Shown here one piece after another: positions 43,800-61,245 of a stretch of DNA of 64,000 bases. Each line of letters starts with the position of its first letter. Position 1 is the first letter of the stretch. The notes below the pieces were generated by a model. It was not told where the DNA came from. It saw only the letters and a list, made by a program, of their open reading frames with translations, and searched no databases. Source of the stretch: an uncultured Roseobacter sp. Its GTDB lineage: Bacteria > Pseudomonadota > Alphaproteobacteria > Rhodobacterales > Rhodobacteraceae. The stretch lies in contig NZ_CANMDB010000009.1 in assembly GCF_947496515.1 (NCBI RefSeq), positions 156,112 to 220,111 on the forward strand, read 5' to 3'. A program made the translations under genes and the position numbers.

Positions 43800-44333
43800 A
43801 TGGCAAAACGGTGGTATTCGGTCAGTGTCCTGTCGAACTTCGAAAAGAAGATCGCAGAGCAAATCCGCACCTCCGTGGAAGAACAGGGGCTCGAAGACCA
43901 GATCGACGAGGTGCTGGTCCCCACCGAAGAGGTGATCGAGGTCCGGCGCGGCAAAAAGGTAACGGCCGAGCGCCGTTTCATGCCCGGCTACGTGCTGGTG
44001 CATATGGAGATGTCGGACAAGGGCTATCACCTGATCAACTCGATCAACCGCGTCACCGGTTTTCTGGGCCCGCAGGGTCGCCCGATGCCGATGCGCGACG
44101 CCGAGGTGAACGCGATTCTGAACCGGGTTCAGGAAGGTGAAGAAGCGCCGCGCACGCTGATCCACTTTGAAGTGGGCGAGAAGGTCAAGGTCGCCGACGG
44201 TCCGTTCGAGGATTTCGACGGCATGATCGAGGAAGTGGACGACGACAACCAGCGCCTGAAGGTGTCTGTGTCGATCTTTGGCCGGGAAACCCCGGTCGAG
44301 CTGGAATTCACGCAGGTCAATAAACAGACCTGA
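43800..44333 (+). CDS. nusG: Transcription termination/antitermination protein NusG
   Basis: This 177-residue elongation factor binds RNA polymerase and couples it to Rho or the ribosome. The NGN domain begins [19 protein letters not shown] and includes [14 protein letters not shown]. The KOW domain follows, with [19 protein letters not shown]. The ATG at 43800 is chosen over an in-frame codon at 43773 because it starts the conserved MAKRWYSV and is preceded by GAGGAT. rplK follows after 130 bases. Confidence 0.97.
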   Translation: MAKRWYSVSVLSNFEKKIAEQIRTSVEEQGLEDQIDEVLVPTEEVIEVRRGKKVTAERRFMPGYVLVHMEMSDKGYHLINSINRVTGFLGPQGRPMPMRDAEVNAILNRVQEGEEAPRTLIHFEVGEKVKVADGPFEDFDGMIEEVDDDNQRLKVSVSIFGRETPVELEFTQVNKQT

Positions 44334-44463
44334 CGTGCAAAGGCGTGGGAGGCGAGGGTGCCGCGGCATCCGGACCGGACCACGACAACAAGAGCGGCCT
44401 TGAAGAGGCTGCGGATAAACCTGATCCGGCGCGCCGGAAAGGGGTTGGAAAAGGAGAAGGCCA

Positions 44464-44889
44464 ATGGCCAAGAAACTCGTTGGCAGCATGAAGCTGCAGG
44501 TGCCTGCGGGCCAGGCGAACCCGTCCCCCCCCGTGGGGCCGGCGCTCGGTCAGCGCGGTATCAACATCATGGAATTCTGCAAGGCGTTCAACGCCAAGAC
44601 GGCAGACATGGAGCAAGGCGCCCCTTGCCCGACCGTGATCACTTATTATCAGGACAAGTCCTTTACCATGGACATCAAGACGCCGCCTGCGTCTTACTAC
44701 CTGAAAAAGGCCGCCAAGCTGAAGTCCGGTGCCAAGACGCCGTCGCGCGAAGTGGTCGGTCACGTGACCACCAAGCAGGTGCGCGAGATCGCCGAAGCGA
44801 AGATGAAGGATCTCAACGCCAATTCCGTCGAGGCGGCGATGAAGATCATCCTGGGCTCCGCCCGCTCCATGGGCATTGAGGTGAAGTAA
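44464..44889 (+). CDS. rplK: 50S ribosomal protein L11
   Basis: This 141-residue ribosomal protein of the GTPase-associated centre has normal length. It includes the thiostrepton-region N-terminal domain ([20 protein letters not shown]) and the RNA-binding C-terminal domain ([20 protein letters not shown]). GGAGAAGG precedes the start. It ends one base before rplA, which starts at 44891, the conserved rplKA pair. Confidence 0.98.
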   Translation: MAKKLVGSMKLQVPAGQANPSPPVGPALGQRGINIMEFCKAFNAKTADMEQGAPCPTVITYYQDKSFTMDIKTPPASYYLKKAAKLKSGAKTPSREVVGHVTTKQVREIAEAKMKDLNANSVEAAMKIILGSARSMGIEVK

Positions 44890-44890
44890 G

Positions 44891-45589
44891 ATGGCAAAGC
44901 TTGGAAAAAGAGCCCGCGCGGCACGTGAAGCCTTTGCTGGCAAAGAGAATGTGACCGTTGAAGAGGCCGTGTCGCTGATCAAGGCGAACTCGGGCGTCAA
45001 ATTCGACGAGACCATCGAGATCGCCATGAACTTGGGCGTTGACCCGCGGCACGCGGACCAGATGGTGCGCGGCGTTGTCGGCCTGCCCAACGGCACCGGC
45101 AAGACCGTGCGCGTTGCGGTCTTTGCCCGTGGTCCCAAGGCCGAAGAGGCCGAAAAGGCCGGTGCGGACATCGTTGGCGCCGAGGATCTGATGGAAACCG
45201 TGCAGTCGGGCAAAATCGAATTCGACCGCTGCATCGCCACGCCCGACATGATGCCAATCGTGGGCCGTCTGGGCAAGGTGCTCGGCCCTCGTAACCTGAT
45301 GCCGAACCCCAAGGTGGGCACGGTGACCATGGACGTCGAGGCCGCCGTCAAGGCTGCCAAGGGCGGTGAGGTCCAGTTCAAGGCGGAAAAGGGCGGTGTC
45401 GTGCACGCAGGCGTCGGCAAGCTGTCCTTTGACGAGGCCAAACTGGTCGAAAACATCCGCGCCTTCGTCGGTGCGGTGTCCAAGGCCAAGCCGAGCGGGT
45501 CGAAAGGCACCTACATGAAGAAAATCGCGCTGAGCTCCACCATGGGCCCGGGCGTGAGCGTGTCGGTGGATAACGCGGTCACCGAGTAG
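44891..45589 (+). CDS. rplA: 50S ribosomal protein L1
   Basis: This 232-residue L1 protein of the ribosomal L1 stalk is also, in many bacteria, a translational repressor of the rplKA message. The typical [36 protein letters not shown] and [20 protein letters not shown] segments are present, and length is normal. A terminator follows directly, so transcription of rplKA does not simply continue into rplJL as in many genomes. Confidence 0.98.
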   Translation: MAKLGKRARAAREAFAGKENVTVEEAVSLIKANSGVKFDETIEIAMNLGVDPRHADQMVRGVVGLPNGTGKTVRVAVFARGPKAEEAEKAGADIVGAEDLMETVQSGKIEFDRCIATPDMMPIVGRLGKVLGPRNLMPNPKVGTVTMDVEAAVKAAKGGEVQFKAEKGGVVHAGVGKLSFDEAKLVENIRAFVGAVSKAKPSGSKGTYMKKIALSSTMGPGVSVSVDNAVTE

Positions 45590-45615
45590 TCCAACCTTCT
45601 CTTGGATTTTTAAGG

Positions 45616-45643
45616 AGGGCGCTGCGTGGTCAGCGCCCTTTTT
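45616..45643 (+). terminator. Rho-independent terminator after rplA
   Basis: The 9-base stem AGGGCGCTG (45616-45624) with CAGCGCCCT (45631-45639) and a 6-base loop is followed by T residues. It separates rplKA from the ImmA/IrrE-like gene and from rplJL. Confidence 0.9.
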
Positions 45644-45680
45644 GCTTGTTTTGCGATGTGCTCTCCATCGCCAGCGCCGG

Positions 45681-45710
45681 TTGGCTTCATTCCAACTGAC
45701 TGTCTTAATA
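45681..45710 (+). promoter_or_regulatory. Weak candidate promoter for the ImmA/IrrE-like gene
   Basis: TTGGCT (45681-45686), 18 bases, then TTAATA (45705-45710), after the rplA terminator. It is about 95 bases before the start codon at 45805, which follows GAAGAAGG. Confidence 0.3.
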
Positions 45711-45804
45711 TCACTCCGAGCCTTTACGACGGCAGCGGACGTTTCAGGATTGGTAACCCTTTGCCGCTAAACGCAGGTCGCACCAATGGAAGAAGGTTCG
45801 TCTG

Positions 45805-46338
45805 ATGCCGGCAAAGCGCGCTCCCTATCCGTACGTTGAACCAAAGGCGACGCGTAAACAGCGTCAGGAAATCGAAGTTGTCGCAAACCAGAGGGCGCGT
45901 GATTGGGGGTTTCAAATTGGGGCGCCGTTGGATGCAGTCTGCAAAAAAGCCGGGGTAGATATCGAGTATTCCCGTCGCCCGAACGAGATACTACTGGAAG
46001 TTCCACTTGAAAAGCGACCGGTGATTTGGTTGCCGCACGCAGCGCGCAAAAAAGACGATCGCGTGACTGTAACAACAGCGTTGGGCCATTGGGCTTTGCA
46101 TGTTGAAAACACGCGTGAAGAGCACCAAGGCTGTGGCATACAAGCCTTATACAAGCCCGACAGGAGTGACGCACTCGATGAAGCACAAGTATTCAGTCTG
46201 GCGTTTTTGATGCCGAGCCAGGAGTTTGTCGAAACATGGCAACAAGGAAGTTCGCAAGCTGTTGCAGAGCGTTTCGATGTTCCCACTAAAATTGCTTACT
46301 TGCGGGCACAGAGTCTCGAACTCGGCGACTGTTCGTGA
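45805..46338 (+). CDS. ImmA/IrrE-like protein with degenerate metallopeptidase motif
   Basis: This 177-residue protein looks like the ImmA/IrrE metallopeptidase family (DUF955). The C-terminal half has the typical layout: a motif region at VTTALGHWALH, then DEAQVFSLAFLMPSQEFV and a helical FDVPTKIAYLRAQSLEL end. The catalytic HExxH reads TALGH: first His and Glu are Thr91 and Ala92, while His95 and the third-ligand candidate Glu126 remain. It is probably not a protease and may be a binding or sensor protein. No XRE-type partner gene adjoins it. The gene is AT-richer than its ribosomal neighbours and sits between rplA and rplJ, suggesting insertion by transfer. Confidence 0.72.
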   Translation: MPAKRAPYPYVEPKATRKQRQEIEVVANQRARDWGFQIGAPLDAVCKKAGVDIEYSRRPNEILLEVPLEKRPVIWLPHAARKKDDRVTVTTALGHWALHVENTREEHQGCGIQALYKPDRSDALDEAQVFSLAFLMPSQEFVETWQQGSSQAVAERFDVPTKIAYLRAQSLELGDCS

Positions 46339-46376
46339 TCGAGCCCGTTCGCCCGTAAGGGTGGTCGGTGCTTGCG

Positions 46377-46404
46377 TTGAGTAAACTGGGGTGACTTCTA
46401 TATC
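46377..46404 (+). promoter_or_regulatory. Candidate rplJL promoter
   Basis: TTGAGT (46377-46382), 16 bases, then TATATC (46399-46404). A dedicated promoter is expected because a terminator and an accessory gene separate rplJL from rplKA. The predicted leader to rplJ would be about 310 bases long. Confidence 0.4.
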
Positions 46405-46567
46405 CCATAAGGCGGTCGCGTGGTGCATTTGTGCCCTACCCGGTCCAAGTCGGCCCCCCCCCTTGGCAATCGGGCGCTGAGCAACTATATACCTGCATTG
46501 AACCAGCGTGGGATTCGTCCTGTAACGGTTCACTTCGTCCAAGACGGTGGGTTGTGCTTGCACTGTA

Positions 46568-46706
46568 ATTCCTGCCTGAGACGGGAACAGGAATGTCTCT
46601 CCAGATGCTCAATCGTAGAGCCTCTGGCGGTTCTGGCCCGCTCATTTCGAGGACCAAAACTGCCGGAGCGATCCGGTGTAAACTGAGCCGGGGCCCCCAA
46701 AGCCCC
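46568..46706 (+). promoter_or_regulatory. Possible L10-type autoregulatory leader of rplJL
   Basis: The untranslated stretch before rplJ holds ATTCCTG (46568-46574) pairing with CAGGAAT (46588-46594), and GGGGC (46690-46694) pairing with GCCCC (46702-46706) just before the Shine-Dalgarno. Position and structure fit the L10(L12)4-binding leader known in many bacteria. I cannot confirm the consensus by eye. No gene is supported in 46339-46723. Confidence 0.35.
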
Positions 46707-46723
46707 ATGACCTGGAGAAAACT

Positions 46724-47239
46724 GTGGATAGAGCACAAAAAGAACAGCTGGTCGATGAACTCGGCCAGATCTTTGAAAGCTCTGGCGTCGTCGTGGTCAG
46801 CCACTACGCCGGTCTGACAGTTGCTGAAATGCAGGACCTGCGCGCCAAAGCACGCGAAGCGGGCGGGTCTGTGCGTGTTGCCAAGAACAGGCTCGCCAAG
46901 ATCGCCCTTGAGGGGAAGCCATGCGCAAGCATCGCTGGGCTCCTCACGGGTATGACCGTTCTGACCTATTCTGAGGATCCCGTGGCTGCGGCCAAGGTTG
47001 CTCAGGACTTCGCCAAGGGGAATGACAAGTTCGTCATTCTCGGCGGTGCCATGGGTGAGAACGCGTTGGACGTCGCCGGTGTCGAAGCCGTGTCCAAAAT
47101 GCCATCGCGCGAGGAGCTTATCTCCACCATCGCGGGCATGTTGGGCGCACCAGCATCGAACATCGCCGGGGCCATTGGCGCACCTGCAAGCAACATCGCC
47201 TCCATCTTGTCCACCATCGAGGACAAGGCGGCCGCTTGA
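46724..47239 (+). CDS. rplJ: 50S ribosomal protein L10
   Basis: This 171-residue L10 protein anchors L7/L12 dimers on the ribosomal stalk. The GTG start at 46724 follows CTGGAGAAA. The N-terminal domain is typical ([34 protein letters not shown]), and the C-terminal helix that binds L7/L12 carries repeated GAPASNIA segments. It is followed by rplL after 74 bases. Start and length match the family. Confidence 0.97.
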   Translation: MDRAQKEQLVDELGQIFESSGVVVVSHYAGLTVAEMQDLRAKAREAGGSVRVAKNRLAKIALEGKPCASIAGLLTGMTVLTYSEDPVAAAKVAQDFAKGNDKFVILGGAMGENALDVAGVEAVSKMPSREELISTIAGMLGAPASNIAGAIGAPASNIASILSTIEDKAAA

Positions 47240-47313
47240 AGCAACGTCACATCGGCGTCGGGCCCTGCGCACGACGTTGGAACACACATACTGTAAACGG
47301 AAAGAGCTAAAAC

Positions 47314-47688
47314 ATGGCTGATCTGAAAAAACTGGCAGAAGAGATCGTTGGTCTGACCCTGCTGGAAGCACAAGAACTGAAAACAATCCTCAAGGACGAA
47401 TACGGCATCGAGCCCGCCGCTGGCGGCGCTGTGATGATGGCGGGTCCTGCGGACGGCGCTGGCGCCGCTGAGGAAGAGAAGTCGGAATTCGACGTTGTCC
47501 TGAAAAACGCGGGCGCCTCCAAGATCAACGTGATCAAGGAAGTCCGCGGCATCACCGGCCTGGGCCTGAAAGAAGCCAAAGACCTGGTCGAAGCCGGTGG
47601 CAAGATCAAGGAAGGCGTCGACAAAGCCGAAGCCGAAGAAGTCAAAGCCAAGCTGGAAGCAGCCGGCGCCGAGGTCGAACTGGCCTAA
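47314..47688 (+). CDS. rplL: 50S ribosomal protein L7/L12
   Basis: This 124-residue stalk protein has an N-terminal dimerisation domain ([20 protein letters not shown]), an Ala/Gly-rich hinge and the C-terminal factor-binding domain ([20 protein letters not shown]). AAAGAGC precedes the start. A terminator follows, ending the rplJL unit. Confidence 0.98.
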   Translation: MADLKKLAEEIVGLTLLEAQELKTILKDEYGIEPAAGGAVMMAGPADGAGAAEEEKSEFDVVLKNAGASKINVIKEVRGITGLGLKEAKDLVEAGGKIKEGVDKAEAEEVKAKLEAAGAEVELA

Positions 47689-47711
47689 GCAACACGCTTT
47701 TACGAACAGAA

Positions 47712-47739
47712 AGGCGCTCCGGAAACGGGGCGCCTTTTT
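47712..47739 (+). terminator. Rho-independent terminator after rplL
   Basis: AGGCGCTCC (47712-47720) pairs with GGGGCGCCT (47727-47735), with one G-U pair, followed by five T residues. rplJL is therefore not directly read into rpoBC. Confidence 0.88.
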
Positions 47740-48315
47740 CGTGCTATCGCTGGCCGTCTTTCTATAGCAGCGAATAAGCTTTACCTCTGCTTATAGTTCC
47801 AGCGGCAGGCCCGCGTTCGCCCCCCCCCCGTCACGCCGTAGGCGTGCCAAGCAAGACGGCTGGCGCATCCCATGCCCACCCCTGCGGATGCGCACCGCCC
47901 AGAAAGGATGCTCTGGATACTTGCGACAAGCGATAGGTCAGCAAATGGCTTCGGCCCACGGCTCCTTGTGGGAGGCAGGCTGAGGACTGTCTAAGGGAAG
48001 GGGAAAGACCAGGGTGGGCGGCCGCCCGAATGCCGATGGAACCGATCCGGCATGTGTCCAGATCGAATGCGACGGAAATTCCATCACCTGACGGAGGCGA
48101 TCCCTCGGCACGCTTGTCATGCGCGTTTCGGGATCACGTGTTGCAACGGGGGAGAGGATAGCTCTTTGCGATTTCCAAGATATGACCAATGAGTTCCGCT
48201 TAGTAATGTTGGACAGCTTGGTTTGTCCGACTGCAAGAGCACATTGACGCGTTTCTTTAAACTTGCACCGAAGAGTATTTGGATAGGCTTGGTCCTTTTA
48301 GAGAAGACTGAGAAA
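47740..48315. other. Gene-free, mixed-composition spacer after rplL
   Basis: About 575 bases with no supported gene. It holds a C9 run (47820-47828), a short palindrome, CACGCC-GTA-GGCGTG (47832-47846), and an AT-richer right half. It may be the remains of inserted or degraded DNA, but I see no recognisable mobile element. Confidence 0.5.
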
Positions 48316-48828
48316 TTAGTTGTAGGGGAAAGACCCACTGACAATCTCTGCGACATCGGGGTCGACGTCTACAAGATACTGCGCCATCGCTTCCGGTAAC
48401 AGGCAATACATCCATGCCTCGTCATCGCGCGTGTGAACAATCCAGTCCTGCTCAGGGGCATAGATAGTAAAGGCACCAACTGGACATTCGAAGCGGCCCA
48501 GCAATTCCTCTGAGAGATAGCGGTTGTCAAAAGTGAAGTGATCGATGACGCCGTAGTCGTCGTGCACGACATCGACTGTTGCAGCGGTAGCCATCAACTC
48601 CTTAGCGAGCGCCGCGGGTAGCATTTTTTTGCCCTCGATCAGGCAGATCTCTTTCTTGAGTTGAGCTAAGTCTTCCAATCCGGTGAATCGCTTAAGATCT
48701 TGAATCGACCGGAGCCGCCTATCCTTGCAGTAGGCGTCGGTGATCACCACGACAAATGACATACCTGCCACGTTTGGCATGACGTCACCGATGCCGGGAT
48801 GCCTAGTATTGGGATATGAGACTCTCAT
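48316..48828 (-). CDS. Hypothetical protein, minus strand, between rplL and rpoB
   Basis: This 170-residue acidic protein is of no family I recognise. It is rich in Asp and Glu and has no signal peptide or membrane segment. A lysine-rich middle (LAQLKKEICLIEGKKMLP) is followed by a C-terminal half with WIVHTRDDEAWMYCLLPEAM. The start could be further in: an ATG at 48762 (MSFVVVITDAYC) has AGG close in front, unlike the 48828 ATG. It is AT-richer than flanking core genes and runs against them. It resembles a solitary transferred gene, possibly of an immunity or anti-toxin kind, but that is speculation. Confidence 0.55.
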   Translation of the reverse strand: MRVSYPNTRHPGIGDVMPNVAGMSFVVVITDAYCKDRRLRSIQDLKRFTGLEDLAQLKKEICLIEGKKMLPAALAKELMATAATVDVVHDDYGVIDHFTFDNRYLSEELLGRFECPVGAFTIYAPEQDWIVHTRDDEAWMYCLLPEAMAQYLVDVDPDVAEIVSGSFPYN

Positions 48829-49122
48829 CTGATGTTCTGCCCGCCTCGCGCGCTATTGAATTTTGTGACCCGCCGCCAGCCGTTGGGGCGTCTTTTGCGA
48901 AAGTCGCTGGCACGTTTTGTCAGGCTTCAGCGCGCCAACCTAGAGAAAAAGTCAATTTCGTAGAATGCGTTGCGCCCAGACTGTTGGCGGCAAGAACAAC
49001 GGACACATCGTAGATGGCATCAGACAAGGATCGTTCCGAACCTTGGTGATGACTAATGCGGCCAAGGTTGGTAGATAACTGAAGGTCGTTAGAGCGTTTC
49101 TAACTTTTCTCCGCCCGCCCTG

Positions 49123-49151
49123 TTGTGCTTTTGTTAAGCACCGCCTATGTG
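49123..49151 (+). promoter_or_regulatory. Candidate rpoBC promoter
   Basis: TTGTGC (49123-49128), 17 bases, then TATGTG (49146-49151), about 265 bases before rpoB. The rplL terminator and an opposing gene make a separate rpoBC promoter necessary. Confidence 0.45.
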
Positions 49152-49246
49152 GAGACTTCCGCTGGTAGCGATGATTCGCGACCGGCTTTTTGCGTCTTAG
49201 ACACAGGCAGGAGCACCCATACTCACATACCTCTGATATCTTTCGC

Positions 49247-49282
49247 AAAAAGCCGCCCCTGACCTCAAAAGAGCGGCTTTTT
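49247..49282. terminator. Bidirectional hairpin in the rpoB leader (possible attenuator)
   Basis: AAAAAGCCGC (49247-49256) pairs with GCGGCTTTTT (49273-49282). Both strands end in a T tract, so it can terminate either way. It lies between the candidate promoter and rpoB, about 95 bases after the predicted transcription start. It may attenuate rpoBC transcription or end a short leader RNA. Confidence 0.7.
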
Positions 49283-49415
49283 CCGGAGAGATTACGATCG
49301 GGCGCGTGCTTTCGGGCAAGTACGCAGGGATAGATCTTCTTTTCGATCTTTGAGCGTTCGCGACGGGCCGCCCTCCCGCTGCGTGAACAGACAAAGATAT
49401 GGAGTGCGACTTCGC

Positions 49416-53552
<4,137 letters not shown>

Positions 53553-53554
53553 GG

Positions 53555-53886
53555 ATGCAAACCATAGTTGCCTCTTCACTTCTGTTTTCGGCTGGATGCG
53601 CGGCGTCGACAGTGATCGATAAGATCACTGTCGAAGATTTGGCTGACGGTCGTGACAGCAATGCCGGCCAACGGCTTGTCTTGGCATCGTCAATTCGTTC
53701 GACATCGGCCATGCTGAGCGACGGTATGCTCGCTGTTTCGAAAAGGTGCGGATCCGACACTTTGCTGAGCGTAGATCAAGTGAATCTCGTTGAAGATAGC
53801 TTTACCCATTACGACCTGATTGGCGGCGGTTCAATCAACGAACAATCGTATACATTCCGCTGCCCGGAGCCTGGAAAGGAAATCCA

Positions 53887-53890
<4 letters not shown>
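53555..53890 (+). CDS. Small lipoprotein-like protein intercalated between rpoB and rpoC
   Basis: This 111-residue protein has an N-terminal hydrophobic stretch ([12 protein letters not shown]) ending at Cys15 in FSAGCAAS, a plausible lipobox, so it is likely a lipoprotein. Two more cysteines (65 and 103) could form a disulfide. I recognise no family. The ATG at 53555 lies two bases after the rpoB stop; a GTG at 53549 would overlap it. The stop overlaps the rpoC start as ATGA (53887-53890), so translation of rpoC may depend on it. The gene is AT-richer than rpoB and rpoC, suggesting later insertion. Confidence 0.75.
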
Positions 53891-58131
<4,241 letters not shown>

Positions 58132-58149
58132 ATCGATCTGATCCTGAAA

Positions 58150-58182
58150 AAAAGCCCGGCGATCCGCGATCGCCGGGCTTTT
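58150..58182. terminator. Bidirectional terminator after rpoC
   Basis: A 15-base perfect stem, AAAAGCCCGGCGATC (58150-58164) with GATCGCCGGGCTTTT (58168-58182), has a 3-base loop and T tracts on both strands. Confidence 0.92.
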
Positions 58183-58288
58183 CTCTTTTCTGGTTTCTTG
58201 CGAATTCAATCTGAAATGGGTGGTGAAACGACATATTCGCCAGTAGCGTCGGTGCGATTGTTACCGGGTCCAGTCTGAAAGTTCACAG

Positions 58289-58639
58289 ATGTCAGATACA
58301 TTCCATCCCATGGCACCGACTCACCTGCCGCCTTATTTCGCGGGTGCAGATGGCAGCGATCAGCTTTTCACCATCATGGTCATTTTTCTCGTGCTCGCCA
58401 TTCTTCTGGTCGGCGTTGCCTACTTCACCCTGCATGCGCTGCCGGAACGGATGGCGCATAAAGGCAATAGCGCACAACTTCAGTTGATCAGCATTCTGGT
58501 CATGGTCGCTCTGTTCACCCACAATAACATCTTCTGGATCATCGCTCTGGTCATTGCTGCCTTCCGCCCGCCGGATCTGATCACCCCTCTGAATTCCATG
58601 GCCCAGTCGCTGCAAAACCTCGTGAGCCGGGAGCGGTAG
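58289..58639 (+). CDS. Small membrane protein encoded upstream of the HlyD-type adaptor
   Basis: This 116-residue protein has two or three predicted hydrophobic segments (about residues 27-49 and 65-94) and a Pro/His-containing N-terminus (HPMAPTHLPPYF). I recognise no family. It begins after the rpoC terminator and ends three bases before the HlyD-family gene, so the two are probably co-transcribed and co-translated. The short gap suggests a shared membrane complex, perhaps the inner-membrane partner of the adaptor. Confidence 0.75.
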   Translation: MSDTFHPMAPTHLPPYFAGADGSDQLFTIMVIFLVLAILLVGVAYFTLHALPERMAHKGNSAQLQLISILVMVALFTHNNIFWIIALVIAAFRPPDLITPLNSMAQSLQNLVSRER

Positions 58640-58642
58640 GTC

Positions 58643-59875
58643 ATGCTCGAAGTTATCTTGTGCTCGCTCGTGACGATCTTGCCCGACTACCTGTTGCGCC
58701 GCCGCTTTCAGGGCAAACGCTGGGGCGCGGAGATCAACTTTTTCACCGTTTGGTACGAGCTGCGGTGGGGCATCACGTTATGTGCGATGCTGACCATCAG
58801 CTTGATCACGATTGTCTTTTACTACCATCCGAGCACGTCGAATGTGGCATCGTTTTTCCGGACCGTAACCATCCTGTCGGAGCAGGGCGGGCGTGTCTCG
58901 GACGTATATGTCAGGATCAATTCGAAGGTCGCCGCGGGTGATCCGATTTTCAAACTGGACAGCAGCAGCCAGGAAGCCGCCGCAGAGACAGCGCGACGTC
59001 AGATCGCGGAGGTGGAGGCGTCTCTGGCCTTGGCCGATGCGCAGCGTGCGGCATCTGTTGCCGCGGTGGAGCAGGCCGAAGCCGCCCTTGAGCAGACCCG
59101 TGAAGATCTCGACCGGCGCAGGGCGCTGCAGGATCAAGGGTCTTCCGCCGTGAGCGACCGGGACGTCGAATTGCTGGAGCATGAGCTTGGTGTCCGGCAG
59201 GGGCAACTGGATGAAGCAGCTGCCGGGGTGGCGGCGATTGACGCTCAGATCGGCGTTCAGCTTCCAGCGCAGCGCGCGACAGCCGAAGCTGCTCTTGCGC
59301 AAGCGTTGAATGAGATTGAAAAACTCACTGTCTACGCGGGCGTCGACGGCACCATTGAACAGTTCACGCTGCGGGTGGGTGACATCGTCAGCCCGGTTTT
59401 ACGTCCTGCGGGGATCCTTGTTCCCGCCGATGCAGGACGCAATCGTTTTCAGGCGGGGTTCCCTCAGATTTCCGCGCAGGTCGTCAAGGCGGGTGGTGTG
59501 GCAGAAATCATGTGCGTGTCGAAACCCTTCACGGTCATTCCGATGGTCATTACTGAGGTGCAGGACGTGATTGCCGCCGGACAGGTGCGGCCCTCGGACC
59601 GGTTGGGGGATGCGCAATATCAGGGTGCTCCGGGGACGATCACGGCATTTCTTGAGCCGATTTACCCGGGTCAGACCGATGATATCCCGCCGGGAAGCCG
59701 CTGCCTGGCGAATGCCTACACGTACAACCATGCGCTGCTGGAAGACCCGGCGTTGGGTTTTGGGCGGCGTATCTTTTTGCACGTTGTCGATACGGTGGGT
59801 GTGGTTCATGCGGCGGGTCTTCGGATACGGTCGCTCCTGCTGCCGCTGCAAACGCTGGTGTTCACCGGCCACTGA
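58643..59875 (+). CDS. HlyD-family membrane-fusion (periplasmic adaptor) protein
   Basis: This 410-residue protein is a membrane-fusion adaptor of the HlyD/EmrA type. A cytoplasmic N-terminus (DYLLRRRFQGKRWG) leads into one transmembrane helix at about residues 43-61. A lipoyl-like half (GRVSDVYVRINSKVAAGDPIFKLD, core VYVRINSKVAAGDPIF) is split by a long Ala/Glu-rich coiled coil (about 110-220). The second lipoyl half follows (GVDGTIEQFTLRVGDIV), then a beta-barrel domain. No transporter or outer-membrane channel gene adjoins it; the small membrane protein upstream is its only obvious partner. It lies between rpoC and rpsL, an unusual place for an export gene. Confidence 0.85.
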   Translation: MLEVILCSLVTILPDYLLRRRFQGKRWGAEINFFTVWYELRWGITLCAMLTISLITIVFYYHPSTSNVASFFRTVTILSEQGGRVSDVYVRINSKVAAGDPIFKLDSSSQEAAAETARRQIAEVEASLALADAQRAASVAAVEQAEAALEQTREDLDRRRALQDQGSSAVSDRDVELLEHELGVRQGQLDEAAAGVAAIDAQIGVQLPAQRATAEAALAQALNEIEKLTVYAGVDGTIEQFTLRVGDIVSPVLRPAGILVPADAGRNRFQAGFPQISAQVVKAGGVAEIMCVSKPFTVIPMVITEVQDVIAAGQVRPSDRLGDAQYQGAPGTITAFLEPIYPGQTDDIPPGSRCLANAYTYNHALLEDPALGFGRRIFLHVVDTVGVVHAAGLRIRSLLLPLQTLVFTGH

Positions 59876-60221
59876 TGCCGCGGCGTGCCGGTTTTGCCAG
59901 AGCGTACCTTGCCGGGCGCATCATCCTGCAGCGTCTGACAGGTGAATCCCTCGGGGTGCTGTTGACAGCCCGGGCGACTCCTTTTATATGCCGCACATCC
60001 TGCGGGCAGAGGTTTCTTTGCGCGCTGTAAATCAGAACGAAAGTGGTCACGATCCGGCCTCCTACTGGCCCGATCCTCTGTTACACCACCGCGTCGTTTT
60101 CCTCGGTACGGAAACGGGTGCGGTCGTTTCGTATTGCGGATGCCAAATGTGTCCGATTTGAAACCGCATGGGGATCGCCCTCGTGCACACATATGTGAGC
60201 TTAGACGGGGAAAGAACCGGA
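59876..60221 (+). other. rpsL upstream region
   Basis: 346 bases without a supported gene. It contains the str-operon promoter at 59962-59990 and an untranslated leader of about 225 bases. No hairpin terminator for the HlyD-type gene is obvious. Confidence 0.5.
59962..59990 (+). promoter_or_regulatory. Strong candidate promoter of the str operon (rpsL-rpsG-fusA-tuf)
   Basis: A consensus TTGACA (59962-59967), exactly 17 bases, then TATATG (59985-59990). It is the best sigma-70-type promoter match I see in the window and lies upstream of rpsL. Confidence 0.75.
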
Positions 60222-60593
60222 ATGCCAACGATCCAGCAGCTGATCCGCAAACCGCGGCAGCCAAAAGTAAAACGATCCAAATCCATGCACCTGCAGGAAT
60301 GCCCGCAGAAGCGTGGCGTTTGCACGCGCGTTTACACCACAACGCCCAAGAAACCGAACTCCGCGATGCGGAAAGTGGCCAAGGTACGCCTGACCAACGG
60401 GTTCGAGGTGATCAGCTATATTCCGGGTGAAAGCCACAACCTGCAGGAACACTCCGTGGTTCTGATCCGTGGCGGACGTGTCAAGGACCTTCCCGGTGTG
60501 CGCTACCACATCCTGCGCGGTGTTCTGGACACGCAAGGCGTCAAAGACCGCAAACAGCGTCGCTCCAAATACGGCGCCAAGCGGCCGAAGTAA
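60222..60593 (+). CDS. rpsL: 30S ribosomal protein S12
   Basis: This 123-residue decoding-centre protein starts at the ATG 60222 ([15 protein letters not shown]); the longer open frame to 60168 is spurious. Lys43 in TPKKPNSA and the lysine in [13 protein letters not shown] are the residues of streptomycin-sensitive S12. It heads the str operon behind a consensus promoter; a palindromic repeat separates it from rpsG. Confidence 0.98.
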   Translation: MPTIQQLIRKPRQPKVKRSKSMHLQECPQKRGVCTRVYTTTPKKPNSAMRKVAKVRLTNGFEVISYIPGESHNLQEHSVVLIRGGRVKDLPGVRYHILRGVLDTQGVKDRKQRRSKYGAKRPK

Positions 60594-60604
60594 GACCTGC
60601 ACCC

Positions 60605-60661
60605 TCCTCGGGCTCGACCCGAGGATCTCCGTCCACAAGATCCTCGGGTCAGGCCCGAGGA
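60605..60661. repeat. Palindromic repeat between rpsL and rpsG
   Basis: The arms 60605-60628 (TCCTCGGGCTCGACCCGAGG start) and 60638-60661 pair at 22 of 24 positions around a 9-base loop, the only mismatch being the central two bases. The core CGGGTCAGGCCCG is related to the 27-bp inverted repeat at 26529-26598. The same palindrome family is thus found in two unrelated operons. It is not followed by T residues, so read-through into rpsG is expected. Confidence 0.82.
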
Positions 60662-60664
60662 TGA

Positions 60665-61165
<501 letters not shown>

Positions 61166-61245
61166 TTCGGGCGGGATCTCCCCGCTCTTCTCGCGTCCCG
61201 TCCGGGGGCGCGATCAACCGTTTCAGATTTTGAGGAAGCAGCCCC

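Larger units (their letters stand above)
48829..49415 (+). other. rpoB upstream region and leader
   Basis: 587 bases without a supported gene. It holds a candidate promoter (49123-49151) and a strong hairpin (49247-49282), listed separately. The sequence between 48900 and 49140 is AT-rich and carries no feature I can name. Confidence 0.55.

Noticed and set aside
46420..46686. Small plus-strand open frame of 88 codons before rplJ
   Set aside because: It has no start signal or family motif and lies in the probable rplJL leader.
47820..47846. C9 run and short CACGCC/GGCGTG palindrome as a CRISPR-like or origin element
   Set aside because: There is a single short palindrome with no repeat-spacer periodicity, DnaA boxes or AT-rich unwinding region.
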